64,000 nt of DNA from NCBI GenBank assembly GCA_003550275.1, contig QXCW01000002.1, forward strand, positions 2,244,001 to 2,308,000, given 5' to 3'. This stretch comes from Flavobacteriaceae bacterium MAR_2010_72. Lineage in GTDB: Bacteria; Bacteroidota; Bacteroidia; Flavobacteriales; Flavobacteriaceae. How positions within the stretch are numbered: the stretch's first letter is position 1; each line of letters starts with the position of its first letter. Below the pieces are notes generated by a model. The model had not been told where the DNA came from. It made no database searches and worked only from the letters and a program-made list of their open reading frames with translations. Shown here one piece after another: positions 26,044 through 36,304 of this stretch. A program made the position numbers and the translations under genes.

Positions 26044-26967
26044 ATGAATAAAACCTTTTTAGCTCTTATTTTTTTATTTGGAATCCACTTCTCAACTTTA
26101 GCACAAGATGGACTTCCAATTCTTGCAGACGATTCAGATATTAAAGCACTCTCCAGTTTAAGGGAACGTAGCTTTCAAAGAAGTTTGGAAAGCGAATTAA
26201 AAAGGAATGCCAGTTGGGCAAAAATGATCAGTACCAAGAAAATGGCCGTTGGTCTTGTGGATTTAAGTAACCCAGGTGATGTCACTTACGCCAGTGTTAA
26301 CGGTGACCATATGATGTATGCTGCTAGTCTCCCTAAAATTGCTATTCTTCTTTCGGCAATGGATGCCATTGAGAACAAAGAACTTAAAGAAACCATTGAG
26401 GTTAAGCGCGATATGCGACTTATGATCAGTAAATCAGATAACCCCGCTTCAACTCGTATGATCGACCGTTTAGGTTACGCCAAAATTGAAGCCGTTATGA
26501 CCGATCCCAAATACATGTTTTACGATCAGGAACAAGGCGGTGGCTTGTGGGTTGGCAAACGTTATGGTGGTGGCGGTGACACTAATCGCGAACCCATGAA
26601 AAATTTGAGCCATGCTGCTACCGTAAACCAGGTATGCCGCTATTACTATTTATTGGCCCATGGCAAATTGGTAAGTTGGGAACGCTCCAAACAAATGTTG
26701 GATATAATGGGCAACCCTGACCTCCACCATAAATTTGTAAATACCATTGAAAAGATAGCACCAAATGCTTCATTATTCAGAAAATCGGGCTCTTGGCGCA
26801 CTTATCATTCGGATTCCATTTTGGTTTGGGGAGATGATCCAGACCGTCGTTATATCTTGGTCGCTTTAATTGATGACCCTAACGGTGAACAAATCATTAG
26901 GGATCTTGCAAAAACAGCAGAACGACTTATTAAAAAAAAAGAACTGATTAGTCTGGTATTCAATTAA
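26044..26967 (+). CDS. Secreted class A beta-lactamase-like serine hydrolase
   Basis: A signal peptide ends STLAQ. The penicillin-binding-type motifs are in order: ASLPKIAIL (SxxK), ISKSDNPAS (SDN) and FRKSGSWRTY (KSG). Its 307 residues suit the fold. The substrate need not be a beta-lactam, since such proteins in Bacteroidota also act on cell-wall peptides or have unknown roles, and the omega-loop Glu of true class A enzymes is not obvious. The ATG at 26044 is chosen because the upstream in-frame TTG would precede the signal peptide by ten residues. Confidence 0.82.
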   Translation: MNKTFLALIFLFGIHFSTLAQDGLPILADDSDIKALSSLRERSFQRSLESELKRNASWAKMISTKKMAVGLVDLSNPGDVTYASVNGDHMMYAASLPKIAILLSAMDAIENKELKETIEVKRDMRLMISKSDNPASTRMIDRLGYAKIEAVMTDPKYMFYDQEQGGGLWVGKRYGGGGDTNREPMKNLSHAATVNQVCRYYYLLAHGKLVSWERSKQMLDIMGNPDLHHKFVNTIEKIAPNASLFRKSGSWRTYHSDSILVWGDDPDRRYILVALIDDPNGEQIIRDLAKTAERLIKKKELISLVFN

Positions 26968-27106
26968 AACACCCGATTTTTTCAATTTTTGAACTGCAAT
27001 TGCAAGGCTAACCACAATTGTTTTGTGCATTTGCTTACTTGTACATATATTAGCTATAAATTCATAGGTTTTAAAACTTCTGAAGTAAAACATTGCAAGG
27101 TACTCC

Positions 27107-29932
27107 ATGTCCATCATCACTACGCTAAAACAGTACATTTTAAAAGCTTTTGACCTCAAAGACGATGAGCTGCATAAAACATTTTTACTTCAATTAAATA
27201 TCTTTACCATCATAAGTGTTTTATTGATTGTAAAGCCCACAATAAGTTCCTTATTTTTATCAGAACTCACCTCCAGTGCCCTTCCATTAGGATACGTCCT
27301 AACCGCAATTATGGCGGTTATTGGTTCCTTTTTTTATGATAAGGCCCTAGAAAAATATCCCTTAAATGTGATTATTGACCGTACACTTATTGGGTCGGTG
27401 ATTTCACTTATTTTATTTGGCATCGCTTTCAATTTCAATTTTAATAAAGGCGTTTTACTTTTCATTCCTTATGTTTGGGTAGCCATTTTTGGATTGTTGG
27501 CGGCATCTCAATTCTGGATTCTTGCCAATTTGGTGTACAATGTTAGGGAAGCCAAACGTGTTTTTGGGTTTATAGGTGCGGGAGCTATTGCCGGAGGTAT
27601 CTTTGGCGGTTATTTGACCTCTATACTTACTAGGCTTTTGAGTACCGAAAATCTATTGTTCGTGGCGGCTCTTTTCCTTTCCATTTGTATACCCATTACG
27701 CGACGCATTTGGACTACTGAAATTGCTACGCTTAATACGTTTCAAGTCTCTAAACGTAGTTCTCCAAAAAGCGACTCCCCTTTTAAACTGATAAAACAGT
27801 CAAGGTTATTGAGCCTCATTGCGCTAGTTGTTGGTATTAGCGTTTTGATCGCTAAATTGGTGGATTACCAGTATAGCGATTATGCTTCAAAACTAATTAG
27901 TAATCCTGACGAGCTTACCTCCTTTTTTGGTTTCTGGTTCTCTACCTTAAGTGTGATCTCCTTAATTATTCAATTGTTTTTAACCAAGCGTATTGTTGGG
28001 ACTTTTGGTGTAGGAAAATCGTTATTATGGTTACCAACGGGTATTTTGATTGGTTCTATTTTATTGTTGATCGTTCCGCAGTTGTGGGTTGTTGTATTTA
28101 TAAAGATTGTAGATGGCAGTTTAAAACAGTCGGTCAATAAAGCCGCTACAGAGCTGCTCTCTATTCCTATCCCTATAGATATAAAAAAGAAGACCAAGAC
28201 CTTTACAGACGTTGTAGTAGATAGCATTGCTACCGGTCTTGCTGGATTTATTCTTATCTTTTTTATTAATGCGCTTAATATTTCATCTACCTATATTAGT
28301 TTGATCATTATTGCACTTATTTCTATCTGGTTGTACGTTATTTATCAGTTAAAGCAGGAATATGTGGTTTCATTTAAAACCTTACTTGAAGAACCTAGTC
28401 CGAAGAAGGAAAAAGCTAGCAAAAAAGAGATTAAGGTGACCTCAATTATTGACACTGTACTCAACGTGTTTAAAGAAGGAAATGAAAAGCAAATTTTACA
28501 TATGCTTCAAAAAACCCTTGAGGTGAAAGATGAACGTTTCTTTTATGGTATCCAGCAGCTTTTAGATCATCCATCTTCGGAAGTAAAGGCTTTGGCTATA
28601 GAGAATCTCTATTTTTTACGAACCGAGAATGTAAGCACCGCTATTAGCCAATTAATCCATGACCAAGACCAGCAAGTAACCACTGCAGCTTTTAGGTATT
28701 TACTCAAACATCATCAAAAGCATAATGTTGAGCTTTTTGACACCTACTTACTTAGCAATGATCATACCATAGCAAATGCTGCACTCATTGGTTTGTCATT
28801 AGAACTGCGCAACAACCTACAACTCCAAAATCGTTTTAATCTATCAACAAAAATAGAGCGTGCCTTAAGCCAATACGAGAGCCTAACTGATGCGACCGAT
28901 AAGACCCATAAAATTAATGCTGTATTAGAAGCCATTGGCAATGCGAGGTTAGAATCGCATTATAAGGTTATTAAAACCCATTTGAATTCGGAAAACATGG
29001 AGGTGCTTAAGGTGGCTATATTAAGTGCTTCCAAAACTTTCGAGCACCAATTTATTTCTAAAATTGTTAGCCACTTATCGGTCAAGGACGCTCGTAAATC
29101 GGCGATGGAAGCCCTATTCCTCTATGGTGAACCTATCATGGATGTGCTTTATAAAAAGATTAAAAACGAAACCATTGAATTAGAAGATGCGGTATTTGTC
29201 ATCCAGATTATTGAAAAGTTTGCTTCTCAAAAAGCCATAAATACCTTGATCAAGCTCACGGGTGATACAGAGCACGTGATTAAAGTTGAAGCCATTGAAG
29301 CGCTCAAACGCTTGAAATGGAACCATAGTCATCTTAAAATAAAGGATCGGTTTATTGTGGATAAGATATTGGACGAATGCCATTTATATCAAAACACCCT
29401 ATCTGTGATCCACTCCCAAATTGTGATTCAATATAAAAAGAAGGCTCAAAGTCCTGAAAGTCAAGAGGAAAACGAGGCTCGTAAGCGTTTAATCCAACTA
29501 TTGGAGTCTCGATTAGATAGACAGTTAGAGCGCATTTTCAGGTTTTTGGGTATTAAGTATCCTCCAAATGATGTGGATTCTATATTGCCTACCATTTTAA
29601 AGGGCAAGGAAGAGCAGCGCATTCACGCCATAGAGTTTCTAGATAATATTTTAGATAGTCAGTTGAAGAAAGAATTGATTCCCGTAGCCGAGTCGATCCT
29701 TGTCGAGACTATTTCAGAAGAAAAAATAAAAACCCTTAACCTTAAGGTGTTGAGTGAAACCGAATGCTATACTGAACTTTTGAAACGAAAGGACATTAAG
29801 CTCAAACTGGCTGTACTCCATCTTATTGAAAAATCAAAGGATGCAAAATTCAATCCTATTCTAGAATTACTGCTTCAACAGGAAACCAATGAAAAGTTAA
29901 CATCTAGAGCTCAAACCATCCTATCGTCCTAA
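27107..29932 (+). CDS. Npt1/ADP-ATP-carrier-like transporter fused to HEAT repeats
   Basis: A 941-residue protein. Residues of about 20-430 contain about a dozen membrane helices of the NTT/MFS-like fold, with LGYVLTAIMAVIGSFFYDKAL and NVREAKRVFGFIGAGAIAGG. The rest (about 470-930) is a long array of HEAT-like helical repeats, such as SSEVKALAIENLYFLR and HVIKVEAIEALKRLK. Free-living Bacteroidota carry such fused proteins; nucleotide exchange itself is unproven for them. The last four bases overlap the convergent terC-family gene. Confidence 0.82.
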   Translation: MSIITTLKQYILKAFDLKDDELHKTFLLQLNIFTIISVLLIVKPTISSLFLSELTSSALPLGYVLTAIMAVIGSFFYDKALEKYPLNVIIDRTLIGSVISLILFGIAFNFNFNKGVLLFIPYVWVAIFGLLAASQFWILANLVYNVREAKRVFGFIGAGAIAGGIFGGYLTSILTRLLSTENLLFVAALFLSICIPITRRIWTTEIATLNTFQVSKRSSPKSDSPFKLIKQSRLLSLIALVVGISVLIAKLVDYQYSDYASKLISNPDELTSFFGFWFSTLSVISLIIQLFLTKRIVGTFGVGKSLLWLPTGILIGSILLLIVPQLWVVVFIKIVDGSLKQSVNKAATELLSIPIPIDIKKKTKTFTDVVVDSIATGLAGFILIFFINALNISSTYISLIIIALISIWLYVIYQLKQEYVVSFKTLLEEPSPKKEKASKKEIKVTSIIDTVLNVFKEGNEKQILHMLQKTLEVKDERFFYGIQQLLDHPSSEVKALAIENLYFLRTENVSTAISQLIHDQDQQVTTAAFRYLLKHHQKHNVELFDTYLLSNDHTIANAALIGLSLELRNNLQLQNRFNLSTKIERALSQYESLTDATDKTHKINAVLEAIGNARLESHYKVIKTHLNSENMEVLKVAILSASKTFEHQFISKIVSHLSVKDARKSAMEALFLYGEPIMDVLYKKIKNETIELEDAVFVIQIIEKFASQKAINTLIKLTGDTEHVIKVEAIEALKRLKWNHSHLKIKDRFIVDKILDECHLYQNTLSVIHSQIVIQYKKKAQSPESQEENEARKRLIQLLESRLDRQLERIFRFLGIKYPPNDVDSILPTILKGKEEQRIHAIEFLDNILDSQLKKELIPVAESILVETISEEKIKTLNLKVLSETECYTELLKRKDIKLKLAVLHLIEKSKDAKFNPILELLLQQETNEKLTSRAQTILSS

Positions 29933-30867
29933 TCCCGTTTTTTTATTAATGAGGCCAAGATTCCTAAAGCTAGAGACACAAATATAAATCCTAGAGAAAA
30001 CCATTCAGGGAATTCATAATGCTCTGTGAGAATTAATTTTACCCCTACAAAACTCAAAATCGCCACTAAACTATATTTAATGTATTGAAATTTTTGGGTC
30101 ATGTTGCTTAAGAAAAAATACATGGATCGTAGTCCTAAAATTGCCAATATGTTAGAGCTAAACACAATAAACGGGTCTCTGGTAATGGCCAAGATTGCCG
30201 GTATGCTATCTAAAGCAAAGAGCACATCGGTAAATTCGATCATAATGAGTACTATTAGCAACGGGGTCGCTACCAGTAGGTGTTTCTTTCGTATAAAAAA
30301 CTTTTCATTTTCGACTTTAGGAGTTATGGGCATTATTTTCCTTAAACTACGGTAGATAAATGATTTATTAGGATTAAACTCTGCTTCCTCTTTAGACAAC
30401 AACAACTTAAGCGCTGTATAGACCAAAAAGGCCCCAAACACATAGGTAATCCAATCGAATTGGTTGATCAAGGCCACTCCAAAAAATATCATGAGTGCCC
30501 TAAATACAATAGCGCCCATAATTCCCCAAAACAGGACGCGATGCTGGAATTTTTGTGGGATTTTAAAGGTGCTAAAAATAACCGCAATGACAAAAATATT
30601 GTCAATACTTAAGGACAGCTCAATGAGATATCCTGTTACATATTTAAGCATGGCTTTACCCGGCAACAAGCCTGTGGGATTGTTGACATACTCATATTTA
30701 AATAGAAGAAAAATAACAAAGGAGAAACTCAAGCCAATACTTACCCAAATGAGGGTCCAAAATGAGGCTTCCTTGGTGGAGATCACATGCGGTGTTTTGT
30801 TAAACACCCCTAAATCTAATGCTAAAAACAGCAGCACTGCTGCTATAAAAATGATCCAAACTGCCAT
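29929..30867 (-). CDS. TerC-family integral membrane protein
   Basis: A 312-residue protein with nine or so helices and the TerC signature LIELSLSIDNIFVIAVIFSTF, a second acidic motif FTDVLFALDSIPAILAITRD and LRSMYFFLSNM. TerC proteins bind or export metals such as manganese and are linked to tellurium resistance. Its start lies just after the stop of the upstream serine hydrolase gene on the same strand, so it ends the operon beginning at 35039. Confidence 0.92.
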   Translation of the reverse strand: MAVWIIFIAAVLLFLALDLGVFNKTPHVISTKEASFWTLIWVSIGLSFSFVIFLLFKYEYVNNPTGLLPGKAMLKYVTGYLIELSLSIDNIFVIAVIFSTFKIPQKFQHRVLFWGIMGAIVFRALMIFFGVALINQFDWITYVFGAFLVYTALKLLLSKEEAEFNPNKSFIYRSLRKIMPITPKVENEKFFIRKKHLLVATPLLIVLIMIEFTDVLFALDSIPAILAITRDPFIVFSSNILAILGLRSMYFFLSNMTQKFQYIKYSLVAILSFVGVKLILTEHYEFPEWFSLGFIFVSLALGILASLIKKRD

Positions 30868-30868
30868 A

Positions 30869-32131
30869 CTATTGTCTTATGATCTTATCAATGCTGGTAG
30901 CAAGGTTCATATGGTCGGTAGCCGAATTTTTGCGCAAGACATTGGTCATTAATACCACCATATATTTACAATGGTCTGGGTGTTCAACAATAGCTACCGA
31001 GTTCATAAAGTTTTGCACATTGCCCATATACTTTCCGCAGGCTTCGCCTTTGCTTCGATCACATTTGTACAAACTGCCCGACTTGAAATATACGGCCGCC
31101 CCTCTTAATGCTGGTGCTTGTGCATATCGAATACGTCTATCGGTCATATACATCAAGCGCTTCATTTCTAATGAGGATTTTTCATCAATGACATTACCTT
31201 GTTCCAGTTGCACCAAAAACTTCATAAGTCCGATAGGTGATCCAATACTTCCGCCTTTATCACCAACATAGGTGTTGGCACCTCTGGTAAAGAATCTTCC
31301 CAACCGCCATTCATCGGGTGTGATGCCCATTTCACGAAGTGGTAAATTCACAACATCCATCCCGATATCAGTAAGTAATTTGCGTTCGGTAGTTTTGAAA
31401 TAGGTATCGGCTTCTTCCTGTGTTAATTCTGGATATTGTTCTCCAAAGGCCTGCATTAGCAGGACTTCGCGCCACAAAATACTGGCCGCTCCATTATTAC
31501 TAACTGAAAGCATATGGTCGGCCCATTCAAATAAGGTAAACACATCACTTGCAATAACCTGACGTTTTACCAGTTTATTGGTTTCAATGTTAAAAATAGG
31601 AACTGTATGCTCGTCTGTTAGTCCCCATACTCCAGCTTTCACCGATTTGTTACGTAATAAATCCAAACGCTTTTCAAAATCATCGGGATATAGTTTTGCC
31701 AACTGATCAAATAATCCTATCAATACTGCCAATTTACCAACACTTCCTGGTTGATAGCCCGAGGTTTCGTTGCGATGCGCATAGCGTATGTTATTGAGGT
31801 CGGAAATATCCAACACGGTCAGTGAGTAACTCTTATCCAAACCTCTGAACAGACTATTAATTTGTTGCTGAAAGGCTTTGTCTTCTTTGAAGAAGCAATG
31901 TAAACTATCATTTTTATGTGATACGAGGCTTAACTCAATATCCATATAGTTTTTTAAGGCTCCTTCAGGTATTTTTAAATTGGGATCTTTTAACTCACCG
32001 CTTTTAATCAGCTCCAATCGCTTTAAGCGTTTAATCCCCGTATGGGCATAGCCATCAATAGGATAATAGTTAAACCCGATAAAGGCTAAACTCATGAGGA
32101 CGACTACAGTTAGACCTAGTACTCTTTTCAT
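30869..32131 (-). CDS. Serine hydrolase of the class A beta-lactamase/PBP fold
   Basis: About 420 residues. A single N-terminal helix (VLGLTVVVLMSLAFIGFNYY) anchors or exports it. Active-site motifs: PGSVGKLAVLIG (SxxK), SVSNNGAAS (SxN) and YFKSGSLYKC (KSG). Substrate not known, and the protein is longer than true beta-lactamases. I use the ATG at 32131 since the upstream TTG is inside the preceding gene. The start overlaps the stop region of the PEP-synthase-like gene, so both are co-expressed. Confidence 0.8.
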   Translation of the reverse strand: MKRVLGLTVVVLMSLAFIGFNYYPIDGYAHTGIKRLKRLELIKSGELKDPNLKIPEGALKNYMDIELSLVSHKNDSLHCFFKEDKAFQQQINSLFRGLDKSYSLTVLDISDLNNIRYAHRNETSGYQPGSVGKLAVLIGLFDQLAKLYPDDFEKRLDLLRNKSVKAGVWGLTDEHTVPIFNIETNKLVKRQVIASDVFTLFEWADHMLSVSNNGAASILWREVLLMQAFGEQYPELTQEEADTYFKTTERKLLTDIGMDVVNLPLREMGITPDEWRLGRFFTRGANTYVGDKGGSIGSPIGLMKFLVQLEQGNVIDEKSSLEMKRLMYMTDRRIRYAQAPALRGAAVYFKSGSLYKCDRSKGEACGKYMGNVQNFMNSVAIVEHPDHCKYMVVLMTNVLRKNSATDHMNLATSIDKIIRQ

Positions 32132-32132
32132 T

Positions 32133-35039
32133 TTATAATTGTGTTGCAAGCGCTATGGCTTTTTGGGTTTCAATTTTTGGGGTAATCGATTCCAGATAAC
32201 CGGAACTTAATGCTTTTTTATTCTCTACAAATGGCCTGATCTGGAATAACCAAAGTACATTATCCTTAAAGCCCAATTCAACATCATAGGCTCCTTCATA
32301 ATCGGAATGGGTTTCTTGAGGTAAGGTGGCTCTAATTGTTTTTGCTAAAGCCCTTATCTCATTAATATTTTGGGTATTTAAAATAAACTGTTCAAAAGTT
32401 GCTGCCTTTTTTTCAGTGGCACCCGTTGCAGGTAAACGGTTATAGTAGGGCTCGCGTGCTGGTGCTAAAAATTGGTAGCCCCCATCATGTTTTATCAAAT
32501 AGGTCTCTGCCGATTGACCATCTACTGCTCCTCCCGCTCCCCTACTAAAGGCCACGGTAAGGTCGTCATCAGCACCATTACTGATGCCTTTGGTAATTAA
32601 CACCCCCGAATAATCAACATCCACACTAGGGATGACCAATATAGATGGGAACACATTTTCAGGATTCAATAGGTATTTTTGACGCCATTTAAAACTGCGT
32701 TCGGTATAAGGTGAGGCCCAAACATCCTTAATCCCATCAATTATTTTAGTTTTATCTACTACGTTGAATAAGGTAAGATTTAATCCTGCACCTGTAAAAT
32801 CCTTGAGGTCTTCCATATTGGTGTCACTGCGCAAAAACACAGGAACACTCCCCAATTCGGCACCTAAAATGGATTTAAAATCGGTCTCAAGTTCACTTAA
32901 AAAACTTTCCTTTAATGGCATTTGTTTAATTGCGGCTCTTAAGATGGCTAATTGTTCTAATTGATATTTCTCAACCGTATCCTCATCGGTTTGCTGTGAT
33001 CGCATGGTTTCAGCCGTTTTGAACATGGCATTTAAGAAGTTCCAATAGGATTGGCTTTGTCCCGGCATGGTTTGATCCATGTGGGTTCTAAAAATTCCGA
33101 AGGGAATCACCAAGCCTTCTACAACGCGGTCTGGAAACATCTTTTTAAGCTGCCCAAGATTGGCCGCTTTAGGGCCGCAAAGTTGTCCTGAATCGCTAGC
33201 ATCTACATCTCGTAGGTTGAGAATTTTAGTCTCTTTTAGTTTGATCTGTTCAATGGGTACAGCTATTTTTTCTTCCTTACGTTCGGTTTTGGCAAATAAC
33301 AAACGTTCTTCTTCGGTCATGTCCTTTTCAAGTTTCATGATCACATTACCTTTATTGGACACGGCATAAAACACCTTTTGTCCATTATAAGCCAATAGGT
33401 TTTTCAAATTATCATCAGACAAAGCAGCATTAGGAATTCCTAAATTACGGGCCAATAGTTGCACATGTGACACCATATTCCCTTCAGAAACGGTAGCAAT
33501 TCCTGCTACAGGTTTCAGATCGGCAGGTGGGCGTTGGAAAATGTATAGCTTATTTGAAGACACTTCAATGTCATCAGGTGAACCACTGACTACTACCAAT
33601 TCTCCAAAGGCATAACCCGGGTTCAAGCCTCTAAAACCGCTTTGATTAGGGACATTCAACACCTTATTGGTTAACTGTGATTCTTTGGCAATAAAGTCGC
33701 CAAGTTCGCTCACACTCAAGCCCAAATATAATGCAACAGAACCCCGTATTTTATCATCAATAAACCCATAGGCCTTGGGTTCAAAACCTGTGTATTGGTC
33801 GACAATGGCTTGATATTTAGCTTTCACCATAGCCGAACTCCATTCGACCTGACGGCGGGCGTTCTCTAAAAAGCTGGTCAAACTTCCTAAAGTCATCGTT
33901 CCAGATTCAGTAGGTTTAAGGGTCATATCCAATTGTGCCCATTCGGCCAATTCGGTATAGCCTGCGCCTGTTGTTGCCAATCCCAGATAACATATTTTGT
34001 TGAGTAGCTCTTCTACATTCTTTGCTTCCCATTCTGGCGCATTTTTAAATACAATCTCTTCTAATTTTAGCGATAGGTCTAACAGCTGTAAACGCGCAGC
34101 GCCTCTAGGCTCAACCATTATGGCTTCACGAATATCATAAAGTAATTGTGCCGATTCGGTCACTAATTGGGCGGTGTCCTGACGTGCTGTATTTCGGGTG
34201 ATATAACTTTGAAGCGCTTGCCCAATAGGTGTGTTATTAATTAAGCTTGTTCGCTTTGCTAGAGTAGCCAAATCTATAGGTTTGAAAAAAGTTTTCATTG
34301 TGCCTATTAATTGGTCTAAATCCTTTTGAAGACTCTGGCTCAATTGCTGTGCATAGCGTTGTTTAAAGGCCTGCACTTTTTGAATATCACTTTCTTCGGG
34401 TTGACTATGAATTTTCACCCTCAAATCCATGAATTGCGTAAAAACATCTGAAATAACTTTAGATTCACTACGCATTTTTTGGGCCACGTTGTCATCGCCA
34501 TTATGCGGAACGTCCTTTAAAGATTGGCGAATTAGGAAATAATGTTGTCTCACATTGAGGTCGTTGGTCAACAACCAGGAATAGAAATCAATTCCCCAGG
34601 CTTCTTCATCTTCGGCTTGAATAGCGCCTCTGTAATATTGCCCTTTGGTATTAATCCAGCCATCATCAATTGCCCGCAGGTATTTATCGAGTTGATATTG
34701 TTTGAGTCGAGAATGGTTATTCATCGCATCCCAGAATTCCACTTTATCGGTATATGCTAAAATTTGCCCTAAGAATATATGATTGCTTTGGCCTAGTGCA
34801 GTTACCGCATCCTTATACCGAGCGTGCTGTACACCAGGGCCGATATTTGGTGGACAAGGGTCTTTGGGTTGGCGAATGCTTCCATCGGTACAAAACCAAC
34901 GAATATCTTTATAAGGCCCACGGACATCTGCTTTATAGTCTTGAACCATTTGAGCAATGGTTGCATTGGGTACTTTTGGCGCTTGGCCAACTACAGGCAG
35001 GACTAGCAGTACTAAAAAAAAGGAAAGTAACGTTTTCAT
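32133..35039 (-). CDS. Exported PEP synthase/pyruvate phosphate dikinase-like protein
   Basis: A 968-residue protein with a signal peptide (MKTLLSFFLVLLVLPVVGQ). The C-terminal third has the PEP/pyruvate-binding ATP-grasp features (CGPKAANLGQLKKMFPD, PVFLRSDTNMEDLKDFTGAG, RGAGGAVDGQSAETYLI, YDVELGFKDNVLWLFQIRP). The middle has a phosphohistidine swivel-like region (LVVVSGSPDDIEV, HVQLLARNLGIPNA) in which the usual catalytic His is replaced, near SEGNMVSHVQ. A dikinase-like protein outside the cytoplasm would lack ATP, so its activity is unclear. It is immediately upstream of a serine hydrolase gene. Confidence 0.8.
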   Translation of the reverse strand: MKTLLSFFLVLLVLPVVGQAPKVPNATIAQMVQDYKADVRGPYKDIRWFCTDGSIRQPKDPCPPNIGPGVQHARYKDAVTALGQSNHIFLGQILAYTDKVEFWDAMNNHSRLKQYQLDKYLRAIDDGWINTKGQYYRGAIQAEDEEAWGIDFYSWLLTNDLNVRQHYFLIRQSLKDVPHNGDDNVAQKMRSESKVISDVFTQFMDLRVKIHSQPEESDIQKVQAFKQRYAQQLSQSLQKDLDQLIGTMKTFFKPIDLATLAKRTSLINNTPIGQALQSYITRNTARQDTAQLVTESAQLLYDIREAIMVEPRGAARLQLLDLSLKLEEIVFKNAPEWEAKNVEELLNKICYLGLATTGAGYTELAEWAQLDMTLKPTESGTMTLGSLTSFLENARRQVEWSSAMVKAKYQAIVDQYTGFEPKAYGFIDDKIRGSVALYLGLSVSELGDFIAKESQLTNKVLNVPNQSGFRGLNPGYAFGELVVVSGSPDDIEVSSNKLYIFQRPPADLKPVAGIATVSEGNMVSHVQLLARNLGIPNAALSDDNLKNLLAYNGQKVFYAVSNKGNVIMKLEKDMTEEERLLFAKTERKEEKIAVPIEQIKLKETKILNLRDVDASDSGQLCGPKAANLGQLKKMFPDRVVEGLVIPFGIFRTHMDQTMPGQSQSYWNFLNAMFKTAETMRSQQTDEDTVEKYQLEQLAILRAAIKQMPLKESFLSELETDFKSILGAELGSVPVFLRSDTNMEDLKDFTGAGLNLTLFNVVDKTKIIDGIKDVWASPYTERSFKWRQKYLLNPENVFPSILVIPSVDVDYSGVLITKGISNGADDDLTVAFSRGAGGAVDGQSAETYLIKHDGGYQFLAPAREPYYNRLPATGATEKKAATFEQFILNTQNINEIRALAKTIRATLPQETHSDYEGAYDVELGFKDNVLWLFQIRPFVENKKALSSGYLESITPKIETQKAIALATQL

Positions 35040-35134
35040 AACGACCTTAATATACACATTTTTGCATTCAAATGTAGTGCCTAAATTTAAATTAATACGA
35101 ACCTACCCCATTTTTATTTAGCCCTCTTTTCGGG

Positions 35135-36229
35135 TTAGTCTTCAAACAAGGATGCATCCAAGCCCGGCACTATCCGTAAGGCATTTTTATAGTAAAGCTT
35201 TTTAAGTACCTCGTCAGGTAAGTCGAGTCCATACATAGGCCAGAAGGCATGGTATTTTTTATGGTAAGGAAAATATTCATCAGCACTTTCCAGCACTCTA
35301 AAATAGGTAGGGAATTCTTCAGGCACCCAACTATCTTTTCCAAATAGCACCCGATCTTGATATTTAATAAAGAAGGCTTTTGCAAAACGCGGTTGACGGC
35401 CCAATTCGGCGATGATGGCCCCAATACCTACATTCATATTTGGCATTTCATCCATGAGTTGTCCTAACTTGCCTAGATCGTTAGCATACCAGCCCATATG
35501 CGCATTGATGAAGGTGGTTTTTGGATTGTTCTTAAACATTTGATGCTGCTCGGCAATAATCTGCTCCCAAGGTGCAGGATCGTCAGCTGCGCGCTTACGC
35601 CGCGGATGGGTTTTCAATTCTAACCAACGCTCATTATCGCCATTGAATTCGTCCCAAAACGGTTTTGGGTCGGCGGCATGAATAAGCACTGGAATACCTA
35701 ATTGTGCACAGGTTTCCCAGATAGGATTCAACCGGGCATCATCAATGGGCAAGCGGTTGCCATTGACATCTACATCCCGAAGCCCTAAACTTTTATAGAT
35801 CTTGAGTCCTCTAGCGCCATTGACCACATCTTCTTTAAGCTGTGCAACGGTTTCTTCAATCCAACCTGGTTTACCCACATTATTGTTAAAGCCAATATTT
35901 GCAAAGACCACAAAACGATTCGGGAAATTATCGGCTATATTTTGAACCGACTTCTTTAAATCGTCTCCCGAACGGCCACTTAAATTGACCATGATTTGCA
36001 TGTTCAAGGTATCCATAGCGGCCACTACGGGAGCAAGGTCCTGTTCTGGCATTCGGTATTGGTGCCCATGCACATCGATAAACGGAAATTTAGCTTTTTT
36101 AATGATTTTACCAGGAACGACCAATGTAGAGGTAGGATTGTACTCTTCAAAAGTTAGGTCTTGGGCCATAGTACATAGTGGAAGAGCTATTAGTAGGCAT
36201 AGCATCCGGCAGGATATATTTTGCTTCAT
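35135..36229 (-). CDS. Secreted amidohydrolase-family protein
   Basis: A signal peptide (ending CTMAQ) precedes an amidohydrolase-2 type TIM barrel. Metal-site residues: FIDVHGHQYR (HxH), LIHAADPKPFWDE (His), FINAHMGWYAND (His) and VLFGKDSWVPEE (Asp). 364 residues suit the family, which includes decarboxylases and lactonases. Substrate unknown. It lies just upstream, on the same strand, of the PEP-synthase-like gene with a 95-bp gap. Confidence 0.85.
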   Translation of the reverse strand: MKQNISCRMLCLLIALPLCTMAQDLTFEEYNPTSTLVVPGKIIKKAKFPFIDVHGHQYRMPEQDLAPVVAAMDTLNMQIMVNLSGRSGDDLKKSVQNIADNFPNRFVVFANIGFNNNVGKPGWIEETVAQLKEDVVNGARGLKIYKSLGLRDVDVNGNRLPIDDARLNPIWETCAQLGIPVLIHAADPKPFWDEFNGDNERWLELKTHPRRKRAADDPAPWEQIIAEQHQMFKNNPKTTFINAHMGWYANDLGKLGQLMDEMPNMNVGIGAIIAELGRQPRFAKAFFIKYQDRVLFGKDSWVPEEFPTYFRVLESADEYFPYHKKYHAFWPMYGLDLPDEVLKKLYYKNALRIVPGLDASLFED

Positions 36230-36304
36230 GTTGATGATTTAGTTTGGAGTTAAATATACTAATAAGTGCAGAAACTCCAGAGGTTTTAATATGGCTTTAA
36301 CAAC

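Noticed and set aside
32133..35039. Annotation as a working phosphoenolpyruvate synthase
   Set aside because: A signal peptide is present and the swivel histidine is not seen, so normal PEP synthesis is doubtful.
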